Shown in pieces: positions 36,860 through 46,446 of a stretch of DNA of 64,000 nucleotides. The notes beneath the pieces were generated by a model that did no database searches, was not told the origin of the DNA, and saw only the letters and a program-made list of their open reading frames with translations. The stretch covers positions 1,488,001 through 1,552,000 of the forward strand of contig OZ220496.1 in the NCBI GenBank assembly GCA_965116235.1, given 5' to 3'. This DNA comes from MPNP01 sp965116235 (lineage in GTDB: Bacteria > Pseudomonadota > Alphaproteobacteria > Rhodobacterales > Rhodobacteraceae). Within the stretch, counting starts at the first letter, position 1, and each line of letters starts with the position of its first letter. A program made the position numbers and the translations under genes.

Positions 36860-38342
36860 ATGCCGAAGTGGATCATGTTGTCCATGGCCGTGGTGCTGGC
36901 GGGAGCCGGTGCCCAGGCCATGGAGGGGGGGGGTAGATGCCTCCATGGATGACAGCGCCCACGCTGTCGACGAGACGAAAATGGATGTCGCCACGATGGA
37001 GGGTATACCCGAAGTCATGGATGATGAGATGCCAATGGCTGCCGCGCCTTCGGTAGCGTTGTCCGGCTCAGCCAAGATGGGCTTGAAGCGGGTGGACGAC
37101 AATACCAGCACCAAGCCGGAGGATGACGACATCAAGACCGTGGTGGAATACGAGGTTAAGTTCAGTTCCTCGGGGGTGACCGACGGGGGTCTTGTGTTTG
37201 GCGCGGCCATATCGATTGACGAGGACGGCAAGGGAGCCGCCGACAAGAACGGGGTCAATGCGGCCAGCGTTCACATTGGTTCGGCCGACGGCACCTGGAA
37301 GCTCCAATTTGGGAGCAACGACCCGGGCATTGATCTGGTTGGCAATGTCGGTCTGGCGGATGCGGACGACATTTCCGGCATGACCAAGACGGTAGTGCCG
37401 ATCGAATACAAGCTTACCGACGGAACGAAGATGCGACTCAGGGCCTACACCACGGTCCCCACTGCCGTTCAAAACCTCAAGAACAAGAGCGCCAAGCTGG
37501 AGACATACGTTGGTTCGTCTGAGAAGTATGCGGACCTTGCCTCTGGCAAATTGTCGCCGGCCGGCTTTTACGACGCGAACTCGCGGGCTCTGTCGGGCAT
37601 CAAGCAAAAGGCCGGCGGTATTGACTACGGGCTGACCGTGACCGCCAATGATGCGGTCCTGAACAAAAGCATCAAAGGAACGGACATGCCCGCTCCGCCG
37701 CCGGGTCGAACCGCCATGGCCCTGACCGGCACCATAGATTCATTTTCCTATGCCCTGACTGCGGGAGAGGCCGGAGAAGATGCATGGTCGGCAGGTATCA
37801 AGTATGATCCCGGTGTCTTCTACATAAGTGCGGGCGCGGATTCCAATGACGTGCTGGCTATTGGTGCAGGCGGCACCTTTTCCGGGTTCACCGGGAAGGC
37901 AACCTATGTCAAGCAGGACGGCGAGACATACTGGGCTTACACTTCCTTTCTACTTAATGCTACTCAAGCCATACAAGTGGCAAAAGACAACACCGTGAAT
38001 GAAATGGAGGCCTGGGGTCTGTCCTTGTCTAGAGAGGTCGGCCAGGGGTCGAGCATAACGGCAACCTATTCCCGGCTTGAAGACAAGGGGCGCAAGGACA
38101 AGGTGACTCCCAACCCTTTCATTGGCACCAAGCGATGGGAACTGGACTTCACCTATGATCTGGGGGGCGGGGCCAGCTTCTACGCGGGCATTGAACAGGC
38201 CGACAAGTCTGAGTTCAACAGCGACTACCTCGTCAGCACCCCGGCGATTGCTGAGGGTGCAGTGGCGGTGCCGACCTATACGCCAGTCATCAAGAAATCG
38301 AAGGTGACCACGCTGGAAGCGGGCATCACCATGAAGTTCTAG
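36860..38342 (+). CDS. outer-membrane porin; out of frame at a G9 tract as assembled
   Basis: ATG 36860 has AGGAG at 36846-36850 and encodes a clear signal peptide ending GAQA. In this frame the G9 tract 36925-36933 leads to a stop 15 codons into the mature region. With G8 (or G11) it joins the long body frame, giving a protein of about 494 aa whose mature part starts MEGGVDASMDD. The body is a Gram-negative porin: acidic linker, paired beta-strands (VEYEVKFSSSG, WKLQFGSN), and a C-terminal strand LEAGITMKF with terminal Phe for BAM recognition. Any in-frame start downstream would lack the signal peptide. Phase variation, a frameshift, or a homopolymer miscall are alternatives. Confidence 0.8.
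36925..36933 (+). repeat. G9 homopolymer just after the porin signal peptide
   Basis: Context GA-G9-TAGATG, immediately after the predicted cleavage site. Same context as in both autotransporters. Confidence 0.85.
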
Positions 38343-39129
38343 TCGAACCCGCTGATGATCGAGGCTTGCTGATCCGTCATGCCAGCCTCGATCGATTGCT
38401 TGTCGGCTCGCGACCGACCGGCCAGGTCGGATGCCCTCAGCTCGGAGAAATCAAGCGAGATCGGCGTTTCCAGCCTGACGGTCAATTCGGCCTCGATCGA
38501 GCGAGCCAGCGGGGCCATCGACCCAAGGACAAACTGCCGCCAGGCTTCGCGTCTGGCGGTACCGTCTCCGGCCTCGACAAACTCTGCGGGGATCTCGCAA
38601 GCGGTCAACACATGAATCATGGCCTGCCTGTGTAATGGCACCAAGGGCTGGGGCAGACTGGCTCCCAGCCGGATAGGGCGGTAGTCGGTCGATAGCGGGT
38701 TCTCCCGCAAGGCATGGCCGGGACTGGAATCAAGGAGAACGGCCTGATCCCGCAATCAGTTGACCTGTCGGGTTAAGGCGGCTTGACTGCCCATGTCGGC
38801 ACTCATGTTCGGGATCGGCAAGATGGCCCCGATCGGTCCGGCCAGTTCCCCGGCCAGTCTCGATTCGAGATAGGACAGCGCTTTCAGGCTGGTTCGGGCC
38901 TCCTTCAACGGACTGTATCCCATTCAGGGCCTTCGGGGGTCAGGGCATGGGATCCCTGAACCTTGGCGCTGGTAAAGACTTTCCCGTAGCAATTGGCGGT
39001 TAGCTCGACCGCCGCAAGCCAGTGGGTTTCAAGACCGGCAACCTCCCGTTCGAGGGAATCGACAACGAGATCGGTATAGTCCTGGCTCCGCCTCTTGGTC
39101 TTGCCAAAGGGCCAGAGTTTCAGGGCCAT
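38339..39129 (-). pseudogene. phage portal protein remnant
   Basis: Minus strand. The N-terminus MALKLWPFGK...YTDLVVDSLE (from 39129) is followed by a jump in frame and a missing middle. Then come KALSYLESRLAGELAGPIGAILPIP, an in-frame TGA near 38757, and the C-terminal part with FVEAGDGTARREAWRQFVLG and LDFSELRASDLAGR. These blocks match HK97/GTA-type portal proteins in order. With one nonsense codon, a frameshift and an internal deletion it cannot make a full portal. It ends 3 bp into the porin 3' end on the opposite strand. Confidence 0.7.
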
Positions 39130-39185
39130 GACGCCGCCCCATACAAGTGACTGACACTGATTGGCTTGTATGGCTGACCCTTGGC

Positions 39186-39520
39186 TCACATGGACACGCG
39201 GGTCTTGTCATGGGCCGGTCGGACAACCAGCGAGAGTTCAACCGTCTGAGCCTCCCGAATTTCCCGGATCCCGTGAACCTCCCGTTCCTGCACCCCGCTG
39301 AAGCCGGGGAAAGCCCGTGCTTCATCATTTTCAGGGTCTCGATCATGTATTGCGACTGGGTTTCGAGGTCTCGGAGCCGCGCCATGAACCGAAACTCGGT
39401 GTCATCCTGTTCGAGGGTCAGGCTTCCCGCCCGCGTAGAGGCCAGCGGTTGCTCGAAGTCATGCCGGTTCAGCAACATGACACTGGCCGCCGGGGTCGAC
39501 GGGGGCCAGCCACATGCCGG
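39186..39520 (-). pseudogene. phage prohead protease remnant
   Basis: Minus strand. A stretch resembling HK97 prohead protease (VMLLNRHDFEQPLAS, then SLTLEQDDTEFRFMARL and IETLKMMKHGLSP) is followed by a frameshift near 39295 to REIREAQTVELSLVVRPAHDK and a stop at 39186. It lies directly upstream of the portal remnant, supporting a degraded prophage head module; the order protease then portal is the reverse of the common one. Confidence 0.55.
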
Positions 39521-39584
39521 TCCGCTTCGCGAATGACCGGTCGAGCCGTCCGCCTGTGCGGGTTCAAGCTCGGGGTCGTAAGAT

Positions 39585-39593
39585 GGGGGGGGG
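39585..39593 (+). repeat. G9 homopolymer in prophage remnant
   Basis: GAT-G9-ACTGAT on the plus strand, C9 in the sense direction of the protease remnant. Changing its length by one would connect an upstream minus-strand frame to the remnant, which may be coincidence. Confidence 0.75.
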
Positions 39594-39769
39594 ACTGATA
39601 TGTCAGCTTCCCCCCAATTCCCCGACCGTCATGCTTCCAATCCTGTGAGGCGTTCAAGTCAAGCAACAATGTCCGGGAAAGCATGGCTGGCGTCATCATG
39701 CACCGACCAGCCTGCAGAGAGAACTGGAACTTCGTGAAGCCCAAATCGATCAAGATCAAGTGATGGCGT

Positions 39770-39817
39770 GGTAAAAGGTTTTGGGGTAAACAGGTATATA
39801 ATCCCCATTCATAAAGG
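39770..39817 (+). repeat. inverted-repeat element copy B (mate at 36413-36459)
   Basis: GTGGTAAAAGGTTTTGGGG followed by TAAACAGGTATATAATCCCC. It includes a TATAAT -10-like hexamer. It lies about 70 bp before the autotransporter 2 palindrome. Confidence 0.65.
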
Positions 39818-39884
39818 AGGGTGTGGAACGACAAGCGCTCGCCGGCGTTTCTGCCATAGGCACAAGGCGTTTGGGAGGTTCGGA

Positions 39885-39904
39885 GTGTCGCAAGAATGCG
39901 ACAC
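39885..39904. promoter_or_regulatory. 20-bp palindrome upstream of autotransporter 2
   Basis: GTGTCGCAAGAATGCGACAC, identical to 36731-36750. The edge is 106 bp from ATG 40010 and 35 bp from the predicted -35. Confidence 0.7.
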
Positions 39905-39938
39905 TTTCCAAAAAATGTACCGGGTCAGCCTAAACATG

Positions 39939-39967
39939 TTGCAAATCGCGTGAGGGGGGGGTAAATC
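39939..39967 (+). promoter_or_regulatory. predicted autotransporter 2 promoter with G8 tract in the spacer
   Basis: -35 TTGCAA (39939-39944), a 17-bp spacer whose last eight bases are G8 (39954-39961), and -10 TAAATC (39962-39967). Spacing is optimal at G8 and would change with tract length. Confidence 0.5.
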
Positions 39968-40009
39968 AAGCCTTGATTTCAATCTGTATATGAAGACAGG
40001 AGTAACAAC

Positions 40010-42863
40010 ATGAAAAGTTTGGTTTCAATCTGGGCTGACCGAGTGCCGCTTTCATCGGCCCATGAACGCGAGGGGGGGGGTAGATGATCTCTCGGGTCGG
40101 TTCCTCGGTGGACCGGCCTCAGGCCTTGCGACAATTGGGGTGTTGCTTGTTGGGCTGGGAATACTCATAGCCTCGCCGCATCCCGTTGTGGCCCAGGGGG
40201 AGTGCACGAATGCCGACGATCCGGGTACGCCGCCTGTTCTGACCCTTGACAGTGCCAGCACATACACGAGTGATATTCAATGCACCGGACTGACCGGAGG
40301 GCTGACGCTGGATTTCAACGGAGCGCAAATCGGCCAAAGTGCAACCATGCCCATCACCGGGAGTAGGGCCTTCAATATTAACGCCGAAGTTGATGGTAAC
40401 AGTGACATTGAGGCTATGGGCCGTGTCACAATCTATTCGCAGGGCACAGGCATAAGAATGTCTCTTGACGGAACCGGGTCGCTCAAGCTCGAACTGGAAA
40501 AAGACAGCGTTATCAATGCCTCGGGCAACAACCAATACGGCATTCATCTTGAACACAGGGGGGAAGCCAAGACCGGGACCGAGACCGGGGTGACCAAGGG
40601 CATCAACCTCGTGTCGAATGCCAAGGTTGTCTTGTCAGGGTTGAAGACGGACAGCACGCACGGCGTTTATGTTCGAACCAATCGTCCCAAGGCAGGCACA
40701 ACGATTCCGATCACGATTCATCTTGCCGGCGGTTCCATTCGTACGGAGGTCGCTGACAAGCAGAGGGGCCAAGGTATAAATGTTGGACAGTACGCCAAGG
40801 GTGACATCACGATTACAGTCGATTCCAGGGTGATGATCGGTACGAAAGATAAACCCATCGGTGCGTTTGGCATTGGTGCTGGTATAGAGACTACTGGTGT
40901 CGGCACGATCACGATCAAGCACCTAGGCGAAATATATGCCGTGCATGGAATAAACGCATACATGGAGGGCCCCGAAAGCGGGAGCGAGATCAAGGGCGAC
41001 ATCGTGATTGAGACGGGAGCGGACAGCAAGATTGTGACACACCGCATAGGCGAATCGTCGTCCACGACGTACAATGCCAGTGGGGCTTATCCGCTTGGGA
41101 TCGAGGCCTTCATCAGGGGTGATGACCGCATCGGCAACATCAAGATCACCCACAGAGGCATGATCGATGCGGCCAGAATTGGCATTCGTGCGTATGGCAA
41201 TCGAGCCGTCACGGTTACACTGGAGAAGGGCAGCCGTATCAAGGCAAAGGAGATTGGCATCCATGCACGCACTTACGCTACGGGCATCGTTACGGTCAAG
41301 ATGGAGGCGGGAAGTACGGTTGCGGCGGAGCGTCATGGCATTCAGGTTGATCAAAGAGGCACGGACATGCGCAAGTTTGATGTCGCCGTCCACGGCACGG
41401 TCATGGGAGGTAACGTGGATGACGACGGCAACAAATACGCCGGTGTGCACATTCGGAAGCAGGATCAGACGGTCGCGAACAAGATTGGTGGCGGTACGCT
41501 CGTGATTGGTCACCAAGCTCGTGTAGAGGCGACATCCGGCGTAGCCATTCAGGTGGATGCCAAGGCCGGTGATGTCGAGGTGATCCTGGAGCAGGACGAG
41601 GCGGGTTTAGTGGGTCATGTTAAGGGCCAGATCCTGAACCCGGCAGCGAAGGGGGACAGTGCTGGAACCACCCGTTCGACACTCGAGTTCAAGACCCGCA
41701 GTGTGTCGGGAAGTGAGACGGTTCTGACACCGGACGCCGCCGATGCGATCATTTATCGTCGTGGCGAACGGACGGGCGTGTATGAAGAGGTGATCAAGGC
41801 CCAGCTCACGACGATTGCAGGCAAGGGTTATAAGTTTGAGGATGACACGACCGTTTCCGGCCTGCGTCTGTACAGCCATCGATCGCGATTGTATGAGGTG
41901 TTACCCTCGGTGCTCTTGGGTCTGGTGGACCTGACGCCCTACAGCACGCGCATGGCGGTGCCCCGCCGGACCACCGGCGACGAGGAGGTTATGGTCCAGA
42001 GTAGCAAGGGGGAGCATGTGGCGGTGCCGGGTTCCCGCACCGGTGTCTGGGTGCGTCTGGCGGTTCGTGACGGTGAGCGGATGGCCGATACATCGACGAC
42101 CGCACAGGACATCCGGCGTCAGTCTCTGGCGTGGGATGTGAAGCAGACCGACTTCGAGGCGGGTCTGGAGGTGCCGACCGATGAGCGTCTGGTGCTGGGC
42201 GTGAGTGCCCACTACCGACAGAGCGAGGCCACCGTCAAGAATGGTGGCACCATGGAAGCGAGCGGCACGGGTGTGGGCGTGTCCCTGACCTGGACGGACG
42301 ACAGCGGGCTGTATGTCGATGGCCAGCTGAGCTATACCCGGTTCTTTGATATCACGATGGTGTCGGCCAACAGTGCGGTCGGTGCGATCACCTCCACGGG
42401 TGGCGGCAGCGGTCTGGCGCTCGGAGTGGAAGTCGGTCAGCCAATGAGTATAGGGGGCATGGCCGTGACCCCGCGTGGGGGTCTGTCCTGGTCATCGGTG
42501 GACATGGACGCCTTTGACGAACCGACCAGGATCGATGGAGCCGGTCTGGTTGCTCCGGACAAGGAGCAGAGCGTTCAGGGTCGTGTAGGTGTCTTGGCCG
42601 AGCTGGGTCCCAAGGATGCGGACCGTCGGCTGTATGCATCGCTGGATCTGGAGCATGAGTTCTCGTCCAAACATGCGGTGATGGTGGCCGGCACCCGGCT
42701 GGAGACGGAGGTGAAACCGACCTGGGTGCGTCTGGGCGTGGGCGGGGCGATGTCTCTGGGCAGCGGCGACACGACAATGCTGACGGGAGATGCCTTTTAT
42801 GCGACGGCGGGGAGCGACAACACCGACTTTGGGGGCGGTCTGTCCGTGACCTTCCGCTTCTGA
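40010..42863 (+). CDS. autotransporter 2, outer-membrane adhesin-like; out of frame at a G9 tract as assembled
   Basis: ATG 40010 has AGGAG seven bases upstream (39998-40002). From it, G9 at 40072-40080 leads to a stop after 25 codons, while G8 or G11 joins the body. An internal ATG 40062 is in frame with the body at G9 (933 aa) but has no Shine-Dalgarno. Body: signal segment IGVLLVGLGILIASPHPVVAQ, a passenger of beta-helix-like repeats (residues about 50-540), then a beta-barrel with DLTPYSTRMAVPRR and a final LSVTFRF. The last ~480 residues are almost the same as autotransporter 1 while the passengers differ. Likely surface displayed; ligand unknown. All three switch-type genes are off by the same one base. 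Confidence 0.83.
40072..40080 (+). repeat. G9 homopolymer in the leader of autotransporter 2
   Basis: Context GA-G9-TAGATG, the frame-determining tract between the leader start and the signal peptide. Confidence 0.85.
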
Positions 42864-43452
42864 GCAGGAAACTAAAGGTCACAGGGGACGTGTGATGCCG
42901 GTGTGAGCATTGACCCAACCCTGTGGCCGTGCCATTCACATTTGTGATCGATGTGTAATTGGTACGCCTTGATGCTCCATGAGGAGCTCCCTTGAATGAT
43001 GCTCAATGGCAGCTGGAACGAATTCGATAGGTAAGGTAAACATGAGTGCAAGGATCGATCAGGGTGGATTTCGCTTCCGTCTTTCCTCGCATTCGCTGGC
43101 TTGTAAATCAGTGGGAGAAGTCCATTCCAATTGCATCTAAGCCTAGCCTCAAGGACGAGCGGCAGGCTTTACTACGCAAGGTGGGTCCGAGACAGAATCG
43201 GGAACTTGCCGGCCGAGCTTAAAAAATCTGCCGTGTTGTATGCCACGTCAGTGATCGATCGCCTTGGGCGGCCGTACCATTCCGTGCGCTCTGGGATATT
43301 GCGACGGATAGGAGTCGGAGTACACTTGTGAGTGGTCGTTGCTCCGACCTCCTCAGTCGATTTGGGCAGGAGCATTGTCCTGCCCTTATAGGATCGATGT
43401 CGTGCAAGTCAAAAGTTCTTGGTGATTGCACGGGGCTAAGGGGTGGCCATGA
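42864..43452. other. intergenic stretch after autotransporter 2, no supported gene
   Basis: Convergent flanking genes. A 66-codon plus-strand frame at 43131 and its antisense counterparts show no recognisable family and no good ribosome binding site. It may include decayed sequence. Confidence 0.4.
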
Positions 43453-44463
43453 TTAACCGTCAAAATCCAGTTCGGTAACCATTTTCAACGCAGGTCCACG
43501 AAACTTGCCAATACTCTCCAAGTCCAGATTGTCCCGTTCAAATGTTCCCCAAGAGGACACAATGTCTGAAATCCCTACATCTGGGTTGACCGGATATTCA
43601 TGATTGACCTGGGCATAAATTTCCTGTGCTTCATCTGATGCCAAAAATTCCATCAACGTGATCGCATTTTGTTTATTGGGAGAATATTTGGCCAAAGCCA
43701 TCCCTGAAACGTTGACGTGGGTTCCACCATCGGCAAATTCCGGGAACACGATCCTGACGGTGCTGGCCCATTCGGATTGTTCGGCGTCTGACAGCATCAG
43801 ACCCATGTAGTAGGTATTGCCCAGTGAAACATCGCACTCGCCAGCCCAGATGGCCTTGACCTGTGCACGGTCGTTGCCTTGTGGCTTGCGGGCCAGGTTG
43901 CTTTTGACACCCTCTAACCAGTTCCGGGTTGCATTCTCGCCCTTGTGGATGATCATCGCTGAGGTGAGCGCCAGATTGTAGGGGTGTGTACCAGATCGGG
44001 TGCAAACACGTCCTTGCCATTCCGGCTCGGCCAGACTCTCGTAGTTGACTATGGAGCCGGAGGCAACCCGATCCTTGGAAGCATAAATGACTCGGGCCCT
44101 GAGTGTCAGGGCAAACCACTCTCCATCCGGATCACGAAAATTGGCCGGAATCCTTTCGTTGATCGCATCATTCTCAACCCGTTGAACCACGCCTTCATTC
44201 ACCAGGTTTTGCAACCTGGAAATATCCACCGTCAGAATCACATCGGCCGGGGATCTTGAATCCTCAAGCTTGAGGCGCTCAACCATTCCCTTGTTCAGAA
44301 ATACAACGCGTGTGTCAATGCCAGTTTTCGCCGTGAAGCGGTCTAGAAGTGGCTGGATGAGGTCGGGCTGACGATAGGAGTAAATGTTGACTTCGTCGGC
44401 TTTGGAGCTACCCGCGATGGTTGCCGCAATACCAATTGCCAAAAGCAGTTTGATTAATCTCAT
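43453..44463 (-). CDS. iron(III)-type ABC transporter substrate-binding protein
   Basis: 336 aa with a signal peptide (LIKLLLAIGIAATIAGSSKA). It belongs to the FbpA/FutA family of periplasmic ferric-binding proteins: VNIYSYRQPDLIQPLLDRFTAKTGI at the start, VDISRLQNLV, and GNTYYMGLML carrying the paired tyrosines used for Fe(III). No permease or ATPase gene is adjacent, so it is an orphan component or shares a transporter encoded elsewhere. An AT-rich sequence upstream (TTGACTATTTTAATCA) could be a promoter or an iron-responsive site, not proven. Confidence 0.88.
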   Translation of the reverse strand: MRLIKLLLAIGIAATIAGSSKADEVNIYSYRQPDLIQPLLDRFTAKTGIDTRVVFLNKGMVERLKLEDSRSPADVILTVDISRLQNLVNEGVVQRVENDAINERIPANFRDPDGEWFALTLRARVIYASKDRVASGSIVNYESLAEPEWQGRVCTRSGTHPYNLALTSAMIIHKGENATRNWLEGVKSNLARKPQGNDRAQVKAIWAGECDVSLGNTYYMGLMLSDAEQSEWASTVRIVFPEFADGGTHVNVSGMALAKYSPNKQNAITLMEFLASDEAQEIYAQVNHEYPVNPDVGISDIVSSWGTFERDNLDLESIGKFRGPALKMVTELDFDG

Positions 44464-44660
44464 TGTAGAACCCTCTTAATTCCTGATTAAAATAGTCAAG
44501 AATTAGGTTAGGCACATAATTGGTTGTGTCAAGAAAAAAGCAAAATTTTTTGGCATGACATGGCCGAAGGCTGGCAGGGGACATTTCAGTCCGCTAGCCG
44601 AACTTCGCTGTGGCTGGTCTGTTCTTTACCGCTCGGGTCGAACGGCATCAGGCGAATGAA

Positions 44661-45593
44661 CTATTCGTCAAGTTGGGCAATGAGTTCGGGGACAGCCGTG
44701 AAAAGGTCGGCGACAACACCATAGTCGGCCACTTGAAAGATGGGAGCGTCCTCATCCTTGTTGATGGCCACGATGATCTTGGAATCCTTCATTCCGGCCA
44801 AATGCTGAATGGCCCCGGAAATGCCCACCGCAACATAGAGATTGGGAGCCACAACTTTACCGGTTTGGCCAACCTGCCAATCGTTGGGGGCGTATCCCGA
44901 ATCGACTGCCGCCCTTGAGGCTCCAACCGCCGCTCCGAGTTTGTCAGCCAACTTGGAAATAAGTTCGAAATCTTCGACGGAACCAACTCCCCGCCCTCCA
45001 GACACGACTATTTTGGCGGAGGTGAGCTCGGGACGGTCTGATGATGCCCCGCGGTCCTCAATCCATTCACTGATGGCATTTTCGATATGAGCGGTCTTCT
45101 TCTCTACGGGGGCCGAGTGGCCGGCATCGGCCGCGGAATAGGCGGCGGTTCGAACCGTGATGATCTTCTTTGAATCCCTGGATCGGACAGTCTGGACCGC
45201 ATTGCCAGCATAGATGGGACGCTCAAAGGTGTCTGGGTCGACAACGGCAGAAATGTCTGAAATCATCATGCAGTCGAGCTGTGCCGCCACACGGGGAAGA
45301 ATATTCTGGGCATGAGTGCTCGCGGGTCCAACAATATGATCGTAACCATCCGCCATGCCTGCAATCAAGTCGGCCATGGGCTCTGCCAGCCCGTGGCCCA
45401 AGGACGCATCCTCAACCTGAATAACCTTCGCGACACCACCAAGCTGGCTTGCCTGCTGCGCTGCCGGTGTACAACTGTCTGAAGCGCAAAGGACCGTAAC
45501 TTCGCCCAACTCCGTTGCGGCCGTCAAGGTCTTGGCCGTAAGATCAAGAGCCAAGTCAGCCCCGTTCAATTCTGCAAGTAACAAGACGGCCAT
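44661..45593 (-). CDS. etfA: electron transfer flavoprotein subunit alpha
   Basis: 310 aa. The C-terminal FAD domain shows GGRGVGSVEDFELI, LGAAVGASRAAVDSGYAPNDWQVGQTGK, and GISGAIQHLAGM. It forms a heterodimer with EtfB that receives electrons from acyl-CoA dehydrogenases and passes them to ETF-ubiquinone oxidoreductase. One base separates it from etfB, so both are made together. Confidence 0.96.
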   Translation of the reverse strand: MAVLLLAELNGADLALDLTAKTLTAATELGEVTVLCASDSCTPAAQQASQLGGVAKVIQVEDASLGHGLAEPMADLIAGMADGYDHIVGPASTHAQNILPRVAAQLDCMMISDISAVVDPDTFERPIYAGNAVQTVRSRDSKKIITVRTAAYSAADAGHSAPVEKKTAHIENAISEWIEDRGASSDRPELTSAKIVVSGGRGVGSVEDFELISKLADKLGAAVGASRAAVDSGYAPNDWQVGQTGKVVAPNLYVAVGISGAIQHLAGMKDSKIIVAINKDEDAPIFQVADYGVVADLFTAVPELIAQLDE

Positions 45594-45594
45594 G

Positions 45595-46356
45595 CTAAAT
45601 CACCTCCGCTTCATTGCGTAACTTGTCAACCAGATCGCCAACTGAGGGCAGAATTTCTCCGGCCTTGCGGGTTGGAGGTTCAACGGTTTTGAGAATCTCC
45701 AGACGATTGCTGATGTCAACTCCGTAATCGTCCGGCGTTTTGGTCTCGAATGGCTTGCGCTTGGCCCTTTGGATGTTGGGCAGGGAAGGATAGCGGGGTT
45801 CGTTCATTCGCAAGTCGACTGTTACGATGCAAGGCAGGTTCAACCGGATGACCTGAAGGCCACCGTCGACTTCCCGAACCGCTGTGGCCTTGTCACCATC
45901 AATATTGAGTTCGGATGAAAACGTGGCCTGAGGATAGCCCAACAGTGCTGCGAGCATTTGTCCAGTGGCGTTCATGTCATTATCGATGGCCTGCTTGCCC
46001 ATCAACACAATGCCGGGTTTCTCGTCTTCAACGATACCCTTCAAGAGCTTGGCAACGGCCAGAGGTTCAACATCGTCGTGCGGATCGTCCGAGGTGTGAA
46101 TCAGGATGGCTCGGTCGGCACCGACAGCCAAGGCTGACCGCAAGATGGTTTGGGCCTTGGGCACACCGATGGAAACGGCAACGACCTCTTCTACCTTGCC
46201 GGCTTCCCGCAATCGAATGGCCTCCTCGACGGCGATCTCGTCAAACGGGTTCATTGACATCTTGATATTGGCCAGATCAACACCGGATCCATCAGTTCTG
46301 ACCCGGACCTTGACATTGTAGTCGATCACCCGTTTTACAGGCACGAGGACTTTCAT
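45595..46356 (-). CDS. etfB: electron transfer flavoprotein subunit beta
   Basis: 253 aa from ATG 46356, after GAGAGAGG. It has the AMP-binding ETF fold: MKVLVPVKRVIDYNVKVRV, MSMNPFDEIAVEEA, and the ADRAILI segment. It precedes etfA in the same operon. The adenosyltransferase, SDR and hydroxybutyryl-CoA dehydrogenase genes nearby give a fatty-acid/propionate metabolism setting. Confidence 0.96.
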   Translation of the reverse strand: MKVLVPVKRVIDYNVKVRVRTDGSGVDLANIKMSMNPFDEIAVEEAIRLREAGKVEEVVAVSIGVPKAQTILRSALAVGADRAILIHTSDDPHDDVEPLAVAKLLKGIVEDEKPGIVLMGKQAIDNDMNATGQMLAALLGYPQATFSSELNIDGDKATAVREVDGGLQVIRLNLPCIVTVDLRMNEPRYPSLPNIQRAKRKPFETKTPDDYGVDISNRLEILKTVEPPTRKAGEILPSVGDLVDKLRNEAEVI

Positions 46357-46446
46357 AAATACCTCTCTCCTCAATCTTGGTTCGGGACGCTGTCCCGCTT
46401 GCAGGGAAATACTAGGGTCGCTCGGCCCGTTTTACAGATTTGCGCC

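Noticed and set aside
36350..37258. 302-codon minus-strand frame across the porin 5' region
   Set aside because: Antisense to the porin and its promoter; low-complexity Ser-rich translation with no domain.
36909..38342. Porin read as starting at GTG 36909
   Set aside because: This start is inside the signal-peptide coding region of the ATG 36860 frame and would make a porin without a signal peptide. It is in frame only because of the G9 tract.
43131..43331. 66-codon frame and antisense frames after autotransporter 2
   Set aside because: No family recognised and no convincing start signal; possible decayed sequence only.
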